DNA of 45,567 bases from JAPXSY01 sp034003585 (GCA_034003585.1 JAVEYH010000013.1:1-45567); one strand, 5' to 3'; shown: positions 1 to 8,750, counted from the stretch's first letter. The notes: generated by a model from the sequence alone, not told the origin. A program made the numbers and translations.

Positions 1-1881
1 GGCGGCCTGCGGGCGGAGGAGATATGCCGGGTGCGCGGCGGGGTGCCGAACGCGGTCCGCGTGTGGCGCGAGGGGCGGGAAGAGGGCAACGTTTTTTTCA
101 TCGGCGGCGAGGCGGCCAACCGCGCGGGCGGCACGCGGGATCTGCTGAAGGGCGCGGTTCGGGAGGTGTTCCCCACGAATCGGCTCACCCGCGCGTTCTT
201 CGCGTGGAATCGCCTCTATCCCGACAACGCCTCGTCCATCATTGAAACGTTCCGCGCCATGTCCTCTCCGGCCGCGACCAGCCGGGCCGACCACTGGCCC
301 TGTGTGGTGCTGACCGTCATCGAACTCGCCGCGGAAGATATCGGAAAACCGGAGGCGCAGGTTCACGCGGCGCTGGAGGGCCTGATCCGGCGGACGCGGC
401 AACAAAACCCCGGACGCGATCTGGCGCTGATCTATCCCGCGGACGGGCGGTTCGTCGCCGAATATCGCGCGGGGCGGGAGCCGGCGGCGGTTTGCCTGCA
501 TGAGCGTCTGGCGGAACACTATCAGATTCCCAGTCTGAATCTCGCCCGCGCGGCCGCAAAGCGGGAAACGTGGCAAGACACGCCCGCGCAACGGAAAACG
601 CTGCTGCAGGAGGGCGTCGCCGCACTGTTGCGCGAAGACGGCGCGCCGCAAAACCGGCGTCCGGTCCGCCATCCGTGTCCGGGCCCGTTGCGTCCGGGAA
701 GCTGGAGCCGGGCCACCCTGGTGAATTATGAGCGCGGCGAGTTGGACCCCGGGGGTTGGCTGGGATGGCAGCAGAGTCCGCTGGATCAGATTTTCCATGT
801 TGCGGTCTGCGAGAAACCTGGCCCCGTGATGTCGCTCTCCTTCGCGGGCGACGCGGTGGGCGTATACGGGGTGACCGGACCCGACGCGGGAGATCTGGAG
901 TGGTCGCTGGACAACGGACCGTGGCAGAAGGTGGAGGTGTTTGACCGGACGGCGCGGGATGACCGGTATCACCTGTTCCACACGATGGCCGACTGGACGA
1001 TGACGAATGGCGAGCACACGGTGCGCCTTCGCGTGGCGGAGGCGGTGCCGCCCGGAAGCCGGGGCCGCATGGCGCGGATCGGCTGGTTTCTGGTCAACGG
1101 ACGGGATGCGGGCGAGATCTCCCGCATGCCGCCGGTCGCGCTGGCGGACACGCTCTTCCTGCAGTTGGAGCCGATCACCTACAAGCCGCCGCAAGGGCGC
1201 TGGAGCCGGCTCCCCAAGACCCTGGGGCGGCTGCGCGCGGGCGGCACGGTGCGCATGGTCATGCTGGGCGACAGCATCATCAACAACATCCAGAGTTCGC
1301 ACTTCGAGAAGCTGATCGAGCGCGCGTATCCCGGCAGCCGGATCGAGAAGATCGTTTCGGTGCGCGGCAGCACAGGCTGCTGGTACTATCAGGAGCCGGA
1401 ACACCTGCGGAACTACGTGCTGCGCCACAAGCCGGATCTGCTGGTCATCGGCGGCATCAGCCAGAAGGGGGATGTGGAGGCGATCCGTTCGGTGATCCGC
1501 CAGACGCGCGCGGCCCTGCCGGAGGTGGAGGTGGCGGTCATGACCGACGTGTACGGCACGATCGGACGGATCGACATCCGGGATCCCAAGGTGTTGGCGG
1601 AAACCGATCCGAACGGGGACGGATACCGCGAGCGGTTGCTCCGCATGGCGCAGGCCGAACAAGTCGAATACGTCAACCTCACGCGGCCGTGGGCGCAGTT
1701 CCTGTGCGCGTCCAAACAGCCGGTCAGCGCCTTCATGTCCGACGCGGTCCATGCCAACGCGCGGGGCTGCCAGTTGATCGGCCGGTTTCTGGAGTTGTAT
1801 TTCGCGCCGGACGGATGGGACGCGGCGCGTGCGGCGAAACAGGCGTTGGATGCCGTGCGGGCGGATGCCCGGACCCTGTGA
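1..1881 (+). CDS. Secreted double-domain SGNH/GDSL hydrolase-like protein, copy 1 (5' end outside window)
   Basis: The frame is open from base 1, and its first codons align with residues about 18 onward of the paralogue at 1974-3890, so the GTG at 31 is internal and the true start with signal peptide lies upstream. Three parts are visible: an N-terminal SGNH-like domain whose usual GGS block reads GGEAA (Glu in place of the nucleophile Ser); a central beta-sandwich-like segment; and a C-terminal SGNH domain with block I GDSIINN and block V SDAVHANARG, supplying Ser, Asp and His. Block III reads GGIS rather than GxND. Likely a secreted carbohydrate or ester hydrolase acting on acylated glycans; the substrate is unknown. 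It lies 92 bp upstream of its paralogue in the same direction. Confidence 0.8.
   Translation, partial: GGLRAEEICRVRGGVPNAVRVWREGREEGNVFFIGGEAANRAGGTRDLLKGAVREVFPTNRLTRAFFAWNRLYPDNASSIIETFRAMSSPAATSRADHWPCVVLTVIELAAEDIGKPEAQVHAALEGLIRRTRQQNPGRDLALIYPADGRFVAEYRAGREPAAVCLHERLAEHYQIPSLNLARAAAKRETWQDTPAQRKTLLQEGVAALLREDGAPQNRRPVRHPCPGPLRPGSWSRATLVNYERGELDPGGWLGWQQSPLDQIFHVAVCEKPGPVMSLSFAGDAVGVYGVTGPDAGDLEWSLDNGPWQKVEVFDRTARDDRYHLFHTMADWTMTNGEHTVRLRVAEAVPPGSRGRMARIGWFLVNGRDAGEISRMPPVALADTLFLQLEPITYKPPQGRWSRLPKTLGRLRAGGTVRMVMLGDSIINNIQSSHFEKLIERAYPGSRIEKIVSVRGSTGCWYYQEPEHLRNYVLRHKPDLLVIGGISQKGDVEAIRSVIRQTRAALPEVEVAVMTDVYGTIGRIDIRDPKVLAETDPNGDGYRERLLRMAQAEQVEYVNLTRPWAQFLCASKQPVSAFMSDAVHANARGCQLIGRFLELYFAPDGWDAARAAKQALDAVRADARTL
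1135..1557 (+). repeat. 423 bp block identical to 3162-3584 (copy 1)
   Basis: By eye this block matches 3162-3584 base for base (offset 2027), while coding sequence on both sides has diverged clearly. It covers the linker and the first half of the C-terminal SGNH domain, including the GDS nucleophile block, and ends just after the codons for MTDVYG. The sharp borders suggest recent gene conversion. Confidence 0.9.
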
Positions 1882-1973
1882 CCCGGGGTGGGGCGGGAGT
1901 TCTGGAACGAGAGGGGCTCGGCGAACAGTGCGGGCGGGAGTCACCCGCCGGATAGGGAAAGAGGGGGCAAACG

Positions 1974-3890
1974 ATGCGGAGAAGAGGGATGGGGATGATG
2001 CTATGCGGGCTCGCGGTTCTGGCGGCATGCGGCGCGGAAGATCCGGTGTGCGTCACGCGACAGGGGTTGCCGAACGCGAGCCGTATCTGGCGCGCCAAAA
2101 CGCAGAACGGGTGCGTCTTCTATGCCGGGTGTACGACGGAGACGCCGCGCGGCCGGGTCAGGAATCTGGTGGCCCCGCTGGTGACCCGCGCGTTTCCGGG
2201 GGCGAAAGGCGTCTATCCCTTTCTTTCGTGGGGCCGCGCCTATCCCGACAACTGCTCCTCGGTCATCGAAACCTTCCGGGCCATGTCGGACGGCCCTTCC
2301 GTGGCGCCGGAAACGGATTGGCCGAATGTCGCGCTCACGCTGATCGACCTGTCGGATCAGGACATCGGACAGACGGAGCGTCAGGTCCGTGCGGCCCTGG
2401 AGGGGCTGGTTCACCGGACCCGGCAGCGGAACCCGGCCCGGGACATGCTGATGCTCCACCAGCCGGAGGCCTCCTTTGTGGCGGCGTACCGGGCGGGCCG
2501 GACGCCGGATGTGATCCGCTGGCATGAGGAGGTTGCGGCGCACTACGGGATTCCGAGCGTGGATCTCGCGAAAGCGGCGGCGCGCAAACCGGAGTGGAAG
2601 GGCGCGCCGGATGAGCGCGATGCGCTGCTGCGCGACGAGGTCGGCGCGTTCTTTTCCTGGTGCGCGGCGCAACCCGCACCAGAGCAGCCCGTCCGGCACG
2701 CCTGTCCGCAACCGCTGACGCCGGCGTTGTGGAACCGGGCCACGCTGGTCAATTACGAACGTGGCGATCTGGATCCCGCGGGATGGTTGGGCTGGCAACT
2801 GAGCCCCGTGGACGCGATTTTCCATGTGGCGGTTTGCGAGAAGCCCGGTCCGGTGATGACCCTGCACTTCACCGGCACGGCGGCCGGGTTGTACGGCGTG
2901 ACCGGTCCGGATTCGGGCGATCTGGAGGTCGCGGTCGATGACGGGCCGTGGCAGCGGCTCGCCGTGTTCGACCCGCAGGCCCGCGACAACGCGTATCATC
3001 TTTTTCACCGCATGTTCGCGGACCCGCTTCCGGACACGAAGCATGCCGTGCGGGTGCGGGTGGCCGAAGCCCTGCCGCCCGGCAGCACAGGCCGGGTTGC
3101 GCGGATCGGCTGGCTCACCGTCAACGGACAGGACGCCAGCCCCATGAGGTTGCTTTCGCCAGTCGCGCTGGCGGACACGCTCTTCCTGCAGTTGGAGCCG
3201 ATCACCTACAAGCCGCCGCAAGGGCGCTGGAGCCGGCTCCCCAAGACCCTGGGGCGGCTGCGCGCGGGCGGCACGGTGCGCATGGTCATGCTGGGCGACA
3301 GCATCATCAACAACATCCAGAGTTCGCACTTCGAGAAGCTGATCGAGCGCGCGTATCCCGGCAGCCGGATCGAGAAGATCGTTTCGGTGCGCGGCAGCAC
3401 AGGCTGCTGGTACTATCAGGAGCCGGAACACCTGCGGAACTACGTGCTGCGCCACAAGCCGGATCTGCTGGTCATCGGCGGCATCAGCCAGAAGGGGGAT
3501 GTGGAGGCGATCCGTTCGGTGATCCGCCAGACGCGCGCGGCCCTGCCGGAGGTGGAGGTGGCGGTCATGACCGACGTGTACGGCGGGCCGTGGGCCAAGG
3601 AGCTGGACCCGTATGATCCGAAGAACGCGGCGGATCCGGACCCGGCGGGCACCGGATACCGCGACCGGCTGTTCAAGATGGCCGGCGAGGAGCGCGCCGA
3701 ATATGTGAATGTCACGCAGCCGTGGATGCGCCATCTCACCGCCTCCAAACAACCCCTCGGCGCCTTCAAGTCGGATGCGGTCCACGCCAACGCCCGCGGG
3801 AGTCAGCTCATCGGCCGCTTTCTCGAACTGTATTTCGCGCCGGACGGGTGGGATGCGTATGGCGCGGCCAGGCGGGCGCTGAAGCCCTAA
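1974..3890 (+). CDS. Secreted double-domain SGNH/GDSL hydrolase-like lipoprotein, copy 2
   Basis: 638 aa. The start is the ATG at 1974 behind AAAGAGGGGG; an in-frame ATG at 1989 is possible. The N-terminus is a lipoprotein signal with lipobox LAAC (Cys19). Residues about 25-230 resemble an SGNH domain, but the nucleophile block reads AGCTTE and the C-terminal DxxH block is absent, so this half is probably inactive. Residues about 235-390 form a beta-sandwich-like region. Residues about 400-625 are an SGNH hydrolase with Ser443 in GDS and Asp601/His604 in SDAVHANARG. Residues 397-537 are identical to copy 1 at DNA level. Likely an envelope-anchored esterase or acetylhydrolase for glycans; the substrate is not deducible. 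Confidence 0.82.
   Translation: MRRRGMGMMLCGLAVLAACGAEDPVCVTRQGLPNASRIWRAKTQNGCVFYAGCTTETPRGRVRNLVAPLVTRAFPGAKGVYPFLSWGRAYPDNCSSVIETFRAMSDGPSVAPETDWPNVALTLIDLSDQDIGQTERQVRAALEGLVHRTRQRNPARDMLMLHQPEASFVAAYRAGRTPDVIRWHEEVAAHYGIPSVDLAKAAARKPEWKGAPDERDALLRDEVGAFFSWCAAQPAPEQPVRHACPQPLTPALWNRATLVNYERGDLDPAGWLGWQLSPVDAIFHVAVCEKPGPVMTLHFTGTAAGLYGVTGPDSGDLEVAVDDGPWQRLAVFDPQARDNAYHLFHRMFADPLPDTKHAVRVRVAEALPPGSTGRVARIGWLTVNGQDASPMRLLSPVALADTLFLQLEPITYKPPQGRWSRLPKTLGRLRAGGTVRMVMLGDSIINNIQSSHFEKLIERAYPGSRIEKIVSVRGSTGCWYYQEPEHLRNYVLRHKPDLLVIGGISQKGDVEAIRSVIRQTRAALPEVEVAVMTDVYGGPWAKELDPYDPKNAADPDPAGTGYRDRLFKMAGEERAEYVNVTQPWMRHLTASKQPLGAFKSDAVHANARGSQLIGRFLELYFAPDGWDAYGAARRALKP
3162..3584 (+). repeat. 423 bp block identical to 1135-1557 (copy 2)
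   Basis: Second member of the identical pair. Downstream the two genes diverge at once (TIGRIDIR versus GPWAKELD at the protein level), then become similar but not identical again towards the stop. Confidence 0.9.
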
Positions 3891-3908
3891 GCGTCTTGGG
3901 CACCGGAT

Positions 3909-3941
3909 GCGGCCGGATGCGCGCGCCCGCGCTCCGGCCGC
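3909..3941. terminator. Possible bidirectional hairpin between convergent genes
   Basis: A perfect 8 bp inverted repeat, GCGGCCGG / CCGGCCGC, with a 17 nt loop lies between the stop of the SGNH gene and the stop of the converging xylR-like gene. No T-tract follows on either strand, so intrinsic termination is uncertain; position is the main support. Confidence 0.3.
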
Positions 3942-3973
3942 TGCGGCACAACCGGCCGCGTCCGGACTCCGCG

Positions 3974-5206
3974 TCAGCGCCGCCGCGCGGCGGCCGCCGG
4001 GCGCGCGTGCTGATGGCGGTAGTCGCTCATGGTGCTGCCGAACGTGCGGCGGAAGAGCACGCCGAGATGGTTGGCGCTCATGAACCCGCAGCGCTGCGCG
4101 ATCGCGGAAAAGGTCAGGGCGCTCTTGGCCACGAGCGAACGGACGGTTTCCATGCGCACGCGCTGAATCTCATCCATCACCGAACGGTTGAGCGTCTGGG
4201 CGAAACGCTTCTCGACCCAACGCTGCGTGACGCCCGCGTGGTCCGCGACATCCGGCACGCGGACATTCAGCCCCGCGTTGATGCGGATGAACTCGAGGGC
4301 GCGGATCACGAGGCGGTCATTCACCTGCAGGCGCCAGGTGGAGGCGCGCGCCACCACCTCCTGCGGCGCGAACGTCACGCAGCGTTGTCGTTTCAGGGAT
4401 TTGCGCATGAGCTGGTCTAGCAGCTCGGCGGCGGCGAACCCGGCCCGTTCCATGTCCACCGCCACGCTGGAGAGCGGCGGCAGACTGGTTTCGCAGATCA
4501 TGACGTCGTTGTTGACGCCCAGCACGGCCACTTCGTACGGCACCGGAAGATCGGCGGCCAGGCAGGCGTTGAGCACTTGTCTGCCGCGCGCGTCATTGGC
4601 GGCGAACACGGCCAGGGGTTTGGGCTGTCTGGCTAGCCAGCGGCACATGCGCTTGCGGTCGAGTTCCCATGCGGCGCATTCCTCCTCCGAGGGGGGCGGG
4701 TAGACGTCGCAAACGAAACCGGCCTCCGCGACACGGTTCACGAACGCCTCCTGACGCCATCGGGACCAGTTCAGGCCGGAAGGTTCGCCCACAAAGGCGA
4801 ACCGCGTGAACCCGTTGGCCAGATAGTAATCCGCGGCGCACCGGGCCACGGCGGTGGAATCGCAGGTCACGCGGCAGCAGCGCGCGAGCGGGTGGCGGGG
4901 GTCGAGATACGCGTCGACCGGGTCGATCATCACGGTGGGGAGACGCGCCGCGACGATATCGGAGGCCACGCGGGGGTTGGGGATGCGCGCGATGATGCCC
5001 GAGCCGCGCCAGGCCGCGCGATCCGGCAGCTTCTGGTCGTTGGCACCGCCGGAGTCCAGGTGCAGGGCCCAGGGCCCGTAGAGATGAACGTATTCGAGAA
5101 TGCCGCGCAGCATGCCGCGCGAGATCTCATGCGACGATTCCAGCAACAGCGCGACCTGCGGGATCCGCTGCCGCGTGTTTCGGTGTTTTCCTCTTGGCAT
5201 CGTCAT
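3974..5206 (-). CDS. XylR-like LacI/AraC hybrid transcriptional regulator
   Basis: 410 aa. Residues about 15-290 form a LacI-type periplasmic-binding-protein fold for an effector sugar (QVALLLESSHEISRGMLRGI near the N-terminus, AVFAANDARGRQVLNAC and VAVLGVNNDVMICE later). Residues about 300-400 are an AraC-type double helix-turn-helix (PDVADHAGVTQRWVEKRF, then FSAIAQRCGFMSANHLGVLF). This order matches XylR-type regulators, which are common in PVC bacteria and usually activate sugar-utilisation genes. The ATG at 5206 has AGAGGA five bases upstream; a second ATG at 5200 is possible. The target is unknown; the nearby SGNH pair and the rhaA locus are candidates. Confidence 0.9.
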   Translation of the reverse strand: MTMPRGKHRNTRQRIPQVALLLESSHEISRGMLRGILEYVHLYGPWALHLDSGGANDQKLPDRAAWRGSGIIARIPNPRVASDIVAARLPTVMIDPVDAYLDPRHPLARCCRVTCDSTAVARCAADYYLANGFTRFAFVGEPSGLNWSRWRQEAFVNRVAEAGFVCDVYPPPSEEECAAWELDRKRMCRWLARQPKPLAVFAANDARGRQVLNACLAADLPVPYEVAVLGVNNDVMICETSLPPLSSVAVDMERAGFAAAELLDQLMRKSLKRQRCVTFAPQEVVARASTWRLQVNDRLVIRALEFIRINAGLNVRVPDVADHAGVTQRWVEKRFAQTLNRSVMDEIQRVRMETVRSLVAKSALTFSAIAQRCGFMSANHLGVLFRRTFGSTMSDYRHQHARPAAAARRR

Positions 5207-5260
5207 GTCATCCTCTGCGCCTTGGCGGGAGTCATCTCGGCCCTCCGGGGGCCAGCGTCA

Positions 5261-5298
5261 GCGGTGAGGGGCCGTGCGTTCGCGACATTCCTCACCGC
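5261..5298. promoter_or_regulatory. Inverted repeat upstream of the XylR-like gene (possible operator)
   Basis: GCGGTGAGG (5261-5269) and CCTCACCGC (5290-5298) form a perfect 9 bp inverted repeat with a 20 nt gap, 55 to 92 bases upstream of the regulator start. The centre-to-centre spacing of 29 bases, nearly three helical turns, would suit a dimeric regulator and autoregulation. It could instead be a terminator hairpin for the upstream glycosyltransferase gene, but no T-tract follows. Confidence 0.35.
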
Positions 5299-5334
5299 CG
5301 TTCGGGGGTGGCGTGCGGCCTCCGGGTACGCCGG

Positions 5335-7146
5335 TTACGGGTCGCCCGGTTTTTCGGACGGGTGATCGAAAGTTCCGGTTTCGCAGGGCATCCGGCGGGT
5401 CAGCAACCCTTGGGCGAAGCGCACGCCGTAAACCAGATGGGTGGTCATCACCCCGAGCCAGGCGGCGAGCCAGAGTCCCGGATGCGGGGTGAGGCTCGAC
5501 AGCAGGGTCAGCGCCGCGTAGGCGGCCAGAACCGTGACGTACGGGATGCGCAACGGGGGACAGAGCGCGGCCAGGAACGCGCCCGCGATCACGCCAGCGA
5601 CGAACAGCGAAGGCAGCAGATAACTCAGGCGCAGCGAGGTGTTGGGGAATCGCTTGGCGAAATGACCGCGGTGTAGCGCGTAGCGTCCGATCTGCCGCAG
5701 ATGGGGGCCGAAGAGCGGGCGCCGGTGGTGGAACACCTGGACCCATGGGTCGTACACGATCCGTTTCCCTTGCCCGAACACGATGTCGGCGCACAGAAGG
5801 GTGTCCTCCCCGGGCCAGAAATCGGTGCGGTAACCACCGATGGCCCTGAGCACCTCCGTGCGGACGAACAGGTTGCAACTGGGGAAGTCGTCCACCCTCG
5901 GCCGCACACGGTCCCCGAGATAGCGGTAACGGTAGTTTCCGGAGACCAGGCGGTTGGCGAAGACGCGTCCGCCCGCCTGAGCCAGGAACGGGTCGCGGGG
6001 CGGCGTGACGCCGGGGCCGCCCACGCCGCCGACATCCGGCAGGGTGAAGTATTTGACGGCGTGCTCGAGCCAGGAGGGGGAGGGGTAGGCGTCGTCATCG
6101 AGGAACGCCACGATTTCGCCCTGCGCCCGCCGCAGACCGGCATTGCGCTTTTCCGCGGGCCGCGTCCTGCCGGTGGGCAGCACATGCAGCGTGAAGGGGT
6201 ACTCCGGCAGCGCGGCCGGTTCGTCGGGGAGCACGATCACCTCAAAAGAGCGGTACGTCTGCAACGCCAGCGCCTGGAGGCACTCCGTGAGGTACGGGCT
6301 CGGTCCCGGGCAGGCGATGACCACGGAGACGGTCAGGGGCCGGGCGGCGGGCGGCGCCACCTCGACGCTGCCGTAATACCGCAGGACCCGCAGGCGGTAG
6401 AAAATCGCGAGCGTGTCGTTCATCACCTGCCGGACGTTGGACCACGAGAGACAGCCCACTTTGTTGCCGAAATGCATTTCGACCGGCGCTTCGGCCACTG
6501 TGAACCCGCGGGCATGGGCGATCGAGAGGATCTCCAGATCAAAGGCGAATGCCTTCACCAGCATCCGGTCAAAAGCCCAGCCGAGGGCCTCGCGGCGGAA
6601 GAGTTTCATGCCGGTCTGCGTATCCGTGACCGGCAGCCCCACCAGCAGGCGCACCAGCGTGTAGTAGATCACGCTGGCGAGGCGCCGATGCCAGGGATAG
6701 TCAATCACGGATTCGGGATGGCGCTTCGAGCCGATCACGATGTCCGCCCGCTTTTCCGCCATGACGTCGAAAAACGAGGTGATCCGCGCGGGCGACAGAT
6801 CGAGATCGCCGTCCAGCAGCAGGACGTGCGAGCCGCGGGAGGCGGCAAACCCGCACTTGAGGGCGTTGCCTTTCCCCGCATTGACTTGGACGAAAACGGG
6901 GCGCACATGCTCCGGGTCCCGGCCTGCCGCCTGCCGGATGGCCTCGGCCGTGCCGTCCCGGCTGCCGTCATCCACAGGGAGCACCTCGAACGGGATCGCG
7001 TCGCGCAGCAGATCGCAGACGGCCTGAATGTTCTGCCCGATGATTTTTTCCAGGCCGTAAACCGGCATGATGACGCTCAGGCATCCGTTCCCGCCCAGAA
7101 CGGCGCGGGCCGAATGCCAAAGTTTTTTCGTGTTTTCAGTGGTCAT
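5335..7146 (-). CDS. Double-domain family 2 glycosyltransferase, membrane-anchored
   Basis: 603 aa with two GT2 catalytic domains. Domain 1 (about 20-240) is dolichyl-phosphate-mannose-synthase-like: SVIMPVYG, VDDGSRDGT, LLDGDLDL (DxD) and TDTQTGMKLFRREAL. Domain 2 (about 270-500) has SVVIACPGPSPYLTECLQAL, FLDDDAYPSPSWLE and WPGEDTLLCADI, the usual metal-binding and acid-base blocks. About three hydrophobic helices follow (LLPSLFVAGVIAGAFLAAL and two more). It probably transfers sugars from nucleotide sugars to a lipid carrier or envelope glycan at the inner membrane; donor and acceptor are unknown. It is read in the same direction as the xylR-like gene, 128 bp upstream of it. Confidence 0.85.
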   Translation of the reverse strand: MTTENTKKLWHSARAVLGGNGCLSVIMPVYGLEKIIGQNIQAVCDLLRDAIPFEVLPVDDGSRDGTAEAIRQAAGRDPEHVRPVFVQVNAGKGNALKCGFAASRGSHVLLLDGDLDLSPARITSFFDVMAEKRADIVIGSKRHPESVIDYPWHRRLASVIYYTLVRLLVGLPVTDTQTGMKLFRREALGWAFDRMLVKAFAFDLEILSIAHARGFTVAEAPVEMHFGNKVGCLSWSNVRQVMNDTLAIFYRLRVLRYYGSVEVAPPAARPLTVSVVIACPGPSPYLTECLQALALQTYRSFEVIVLPDEPAALPEYPFTLHVLPTGRTRPAEKRNAGLRRAQGEIVAFLDDDAYPSPSWLEHAVKYFTLPDVGGVGGPGVTPPRDPFLAQAGGRVFANRLVSGNYRYRYLGDRVRPRVDDFPSCNLFVRTEVLRAIGGYRTDFWPGEDTLLCADIVFGQGKRIVYDPWVQVFHHRRPLFGPHLRQIGRYALHRGHFAKRFPNTSLRLSYLLPSLFVAGVIAGAFLAALCPPLRIPYVTVLAAYAALTLLSSLTPHPGLWLAAWLGVMTTHLVYGVRFAQGLLTRRMPCETGTFDHPSEKPGDP

Positions 7147-7299
7147 TCTTCAGGAGATCAGTACAATAAACGATCACGCATGGATTACGTTTTGAGGCGC
7201 GGTGGCCTTAAAACCAAAGTGCGGACATGATATGCCGGCCTGACGCGGAAACCAAACCAAAAATGCGGGGTCGCATCTCTTTCCGGAAGGGTTTTTGTG

Positions 7300-8403
7300 A
7301 TGGTTCGATACGGGGTTATCGCATTGTGGTCAGTCCTGCTCCTGTCCGGGGCGGGGTGCCGCAAGTCCGGCGCGCGGGAGGCCGAGAGTGCGGAACGCGA
7401 GTCTTCCCTCTACCGGAAGGCGTTCGCCGCCGAGCAGTCGGGCGACCTGAAGGAGGCGATCCGGCTTTACAACCGGGTGCTGATCGAGGAGCCCCACTCT
7501 TTTTCGGCACACTTTCAGTTGGCCACGCTGCTTCATGACCACGCCGAGGATTATGTGGGGGCGATCTACCACTACAAGCAATATCTCTATTTGAGGCCGG
7601 AAGCGGAAAAGAGTACGCTGGCCCAGGACCGGATCCGCATTGCCGAACAACTGCTGGCTCCCCAGATCCTGCGGAAAGTCGGGGATTCGGTGCAGGGGAT
7701 CTCCCAGGCGCACCTGCTTAAGGAGAATGACCGGCTCAACCGGCTCATCACCACGCTGGAAGGCGAAAAGTCCATGCTCGTGGAGTCCAAGACCACGGCG
7801 GAGCAGGAACGGACGCGCCTGCAGGCGGAGAACGAGCGGTTGCGCGACCTGCTGCGCAAAATGCGCGTGGAGGAGGCTGCCGCGCCGGAGGCGACCGCGG
7901 GGCAGGCGGCCCAAGCGGCCCGCGACGCGGCGGACGCGAAGGTGCCGAAGCGGACCGATGCCCGCGCGTTGCGCGCCCTGCGCGAGGAGGCGGCGGAGCT
8001 GACCGCGCAGTCAGAGAAGCCGCACCCAGTCCGCAAGCCGGTGGTGGACACGCCGACAACCGAATCGGTTCTCCGGAAAGTGCAGTCGCGGCTCACCGGC
8101 GGATCGGCCGAATCGGCGCCCGCCGCCCAAACGATGACCCCCCCGCCGCCGATTGACGTGACGCCGGACAAGGATGCGCTGTCCGCCCTTTCGCTGTTCG
8201 GACAGGACGGCCGCAAGGAGAAAAAGCCCCGCAGGGAGGGGGCGCACCGGACCTATGTGGTGCAGCCGGGGGATACGCTTTTCCGGGTCGCGGAGAAGTT
8301 TTACGGGGACGCGACCCAGTGGAAACGGATCCGCGACGCGAACCGGGGCCGGATTGATGCGGACGGGCGCATCCGCGCGGGTCAGATCATCGAGGTGCCT
8401 TGA
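7300..8403 (+). CDS. Lipoprotein with TPR-like N-terminus, coiled coil and C-terminal LysM domain
   Basis: 367 aa from the ATG at 7300; the GTG at 7297 directly in front is equally in frame, with GGAAGG upstream. A signal sequence ends in SGAGC (probable lipobox, unusual at -3). Residues about 35-120 look like tetratricopeptide helices (ESSLYRKAFAAEQSGDLKEAI, YNRVLIEEPHSFSAHFQLA). A charged coiled coil and an Ala/Pro-rich linker follow. The last about 50 residues are a LysM peptidoglycan-binding domain (YVVQPGDTLFRVAEKFYGD to RAGQIIEVP). Likely an envelope lipoprotein bridging outer membrane and cell wall. It leads a plus-strand run with two further envelope genes and hemB. Confidence 0.8.
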   Translation: MVRYGVIALWSVLLLSGAGCRKSGAREAESAERESSLYRKAFAAEQSGDLKEAIRLYNRVLIEEPHSFSAHFQLATLLHDHAEDYVGAIYHYKQYLYLRPEAEKSTLAQDRIRIAEQLLAPQILRKVGDSVQGISQAHLLKENDRLNRLITTLEGEKSMLVESKTTAEQERTRLQAENERLRDLLRKMRVEEAAAPEATAGQAAQAARDAADAKVPKRTDARALRALREEAAELTAQSEKPHPVRKPVVDTPTTESVLRKVQSRLTGGSAESAPAAQTMTPPPPIDVTPDKDALSALSLFGQDGRKEKKPRREGAHRTYVVQPGDTLFRVAEKFYGDATQWKRIRDANRGRIDADGRIRAGQIIEVP

Positions 8404-8420
8404 GGAGGGGCTGGAAAGGC

Positions 8421-8750
8421 ATGTCACCGGTTACCGTCAGACGCGTGCTCAAGCAGGGCCCGAACAGCGTGTTCGTTGGCGCGGGCCCGAGGCGGACACC
8501 CGCATCGTGGCGCCTGGATGTACGGGAGGATGCGGCTGGGAACAGCCTTTTTTTCGGCAAGCGCCGGCGCCCGGCCCTCGGGGGCCGCAGCCGCAACCGG
8601 CTCTTTCATTACATCGCGGCAGGCGGGCTGCGGCAATTGCGCCGCACTTCGGCGGACGATGACCGGGAGGCGCGCAGCCGCGCGTTTCTCGTGTTTCTCG
8701 CGCTCCTGTCCGCTGTCTGGCTGTTGTTTTATTTCTTGCCCTGCCTGTGA
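8421..8750 (+). CDS. Small hypothetical protein with C-terminal transmembrane helix
   Basis: 109 aa from the ATG at 8421, preceded by GGAAAGG; a TTG at 8400 overlapping the previous stop would give 116 aa. The body is basic and Arg-rich. The last about 20 residues are one hydrophobic helix (FLVFLALLSAVWLLFYFL), so it may be a tail-anchored inner-membrane protein. I recognise no family. Its place between two LysM lipoproteins, with short spacers, suggests co-transcription and an envelope role. Confidence 0.55.
   Translation: MSPVTVRRVLKQGPNSVFVGAGPRRTPASWRLDVREDAAGNSLFFGKRRRPALGGRSRNRLFHYIAAGGLRQLRRTSADDDREARSRAFLVFLALLSAVWLLFYFLPCL

Noticed and set aside
31..33. GTG at 31 as start of the first SGNH gene
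   Set aside because: Codons from base 1 are in frame and homologous to the paralogue, so the gene begins outside the window.
1932..1950. Small GC hairpin (GGCGGG/CCCGCC) between the tandem SGNH genes
   Set aside because: Only 6 bp, no T-tract, and such hairpins are common by chance at this GC content.
2001..3785. 594-codon open frame antisense to the second SGNH gene
   Set aside because: It is a GC-rich shadow; composition is His/Arg/Asp-rich, no homology, and the sense protein has clear motifs.
5701..7230. 509-codon plus-strand frame over the glycosyltransferase gene
   Set aside because: Antisense shadow; the minus strand carries two intact GT2 domains.
7147..7299. Promoters in the divergent gap between the glycosyltransferase and LysM genes
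   Set aside because: AT-rich patches exist, but no -35/-10 pair with acceptable spacing stood out on either strand.
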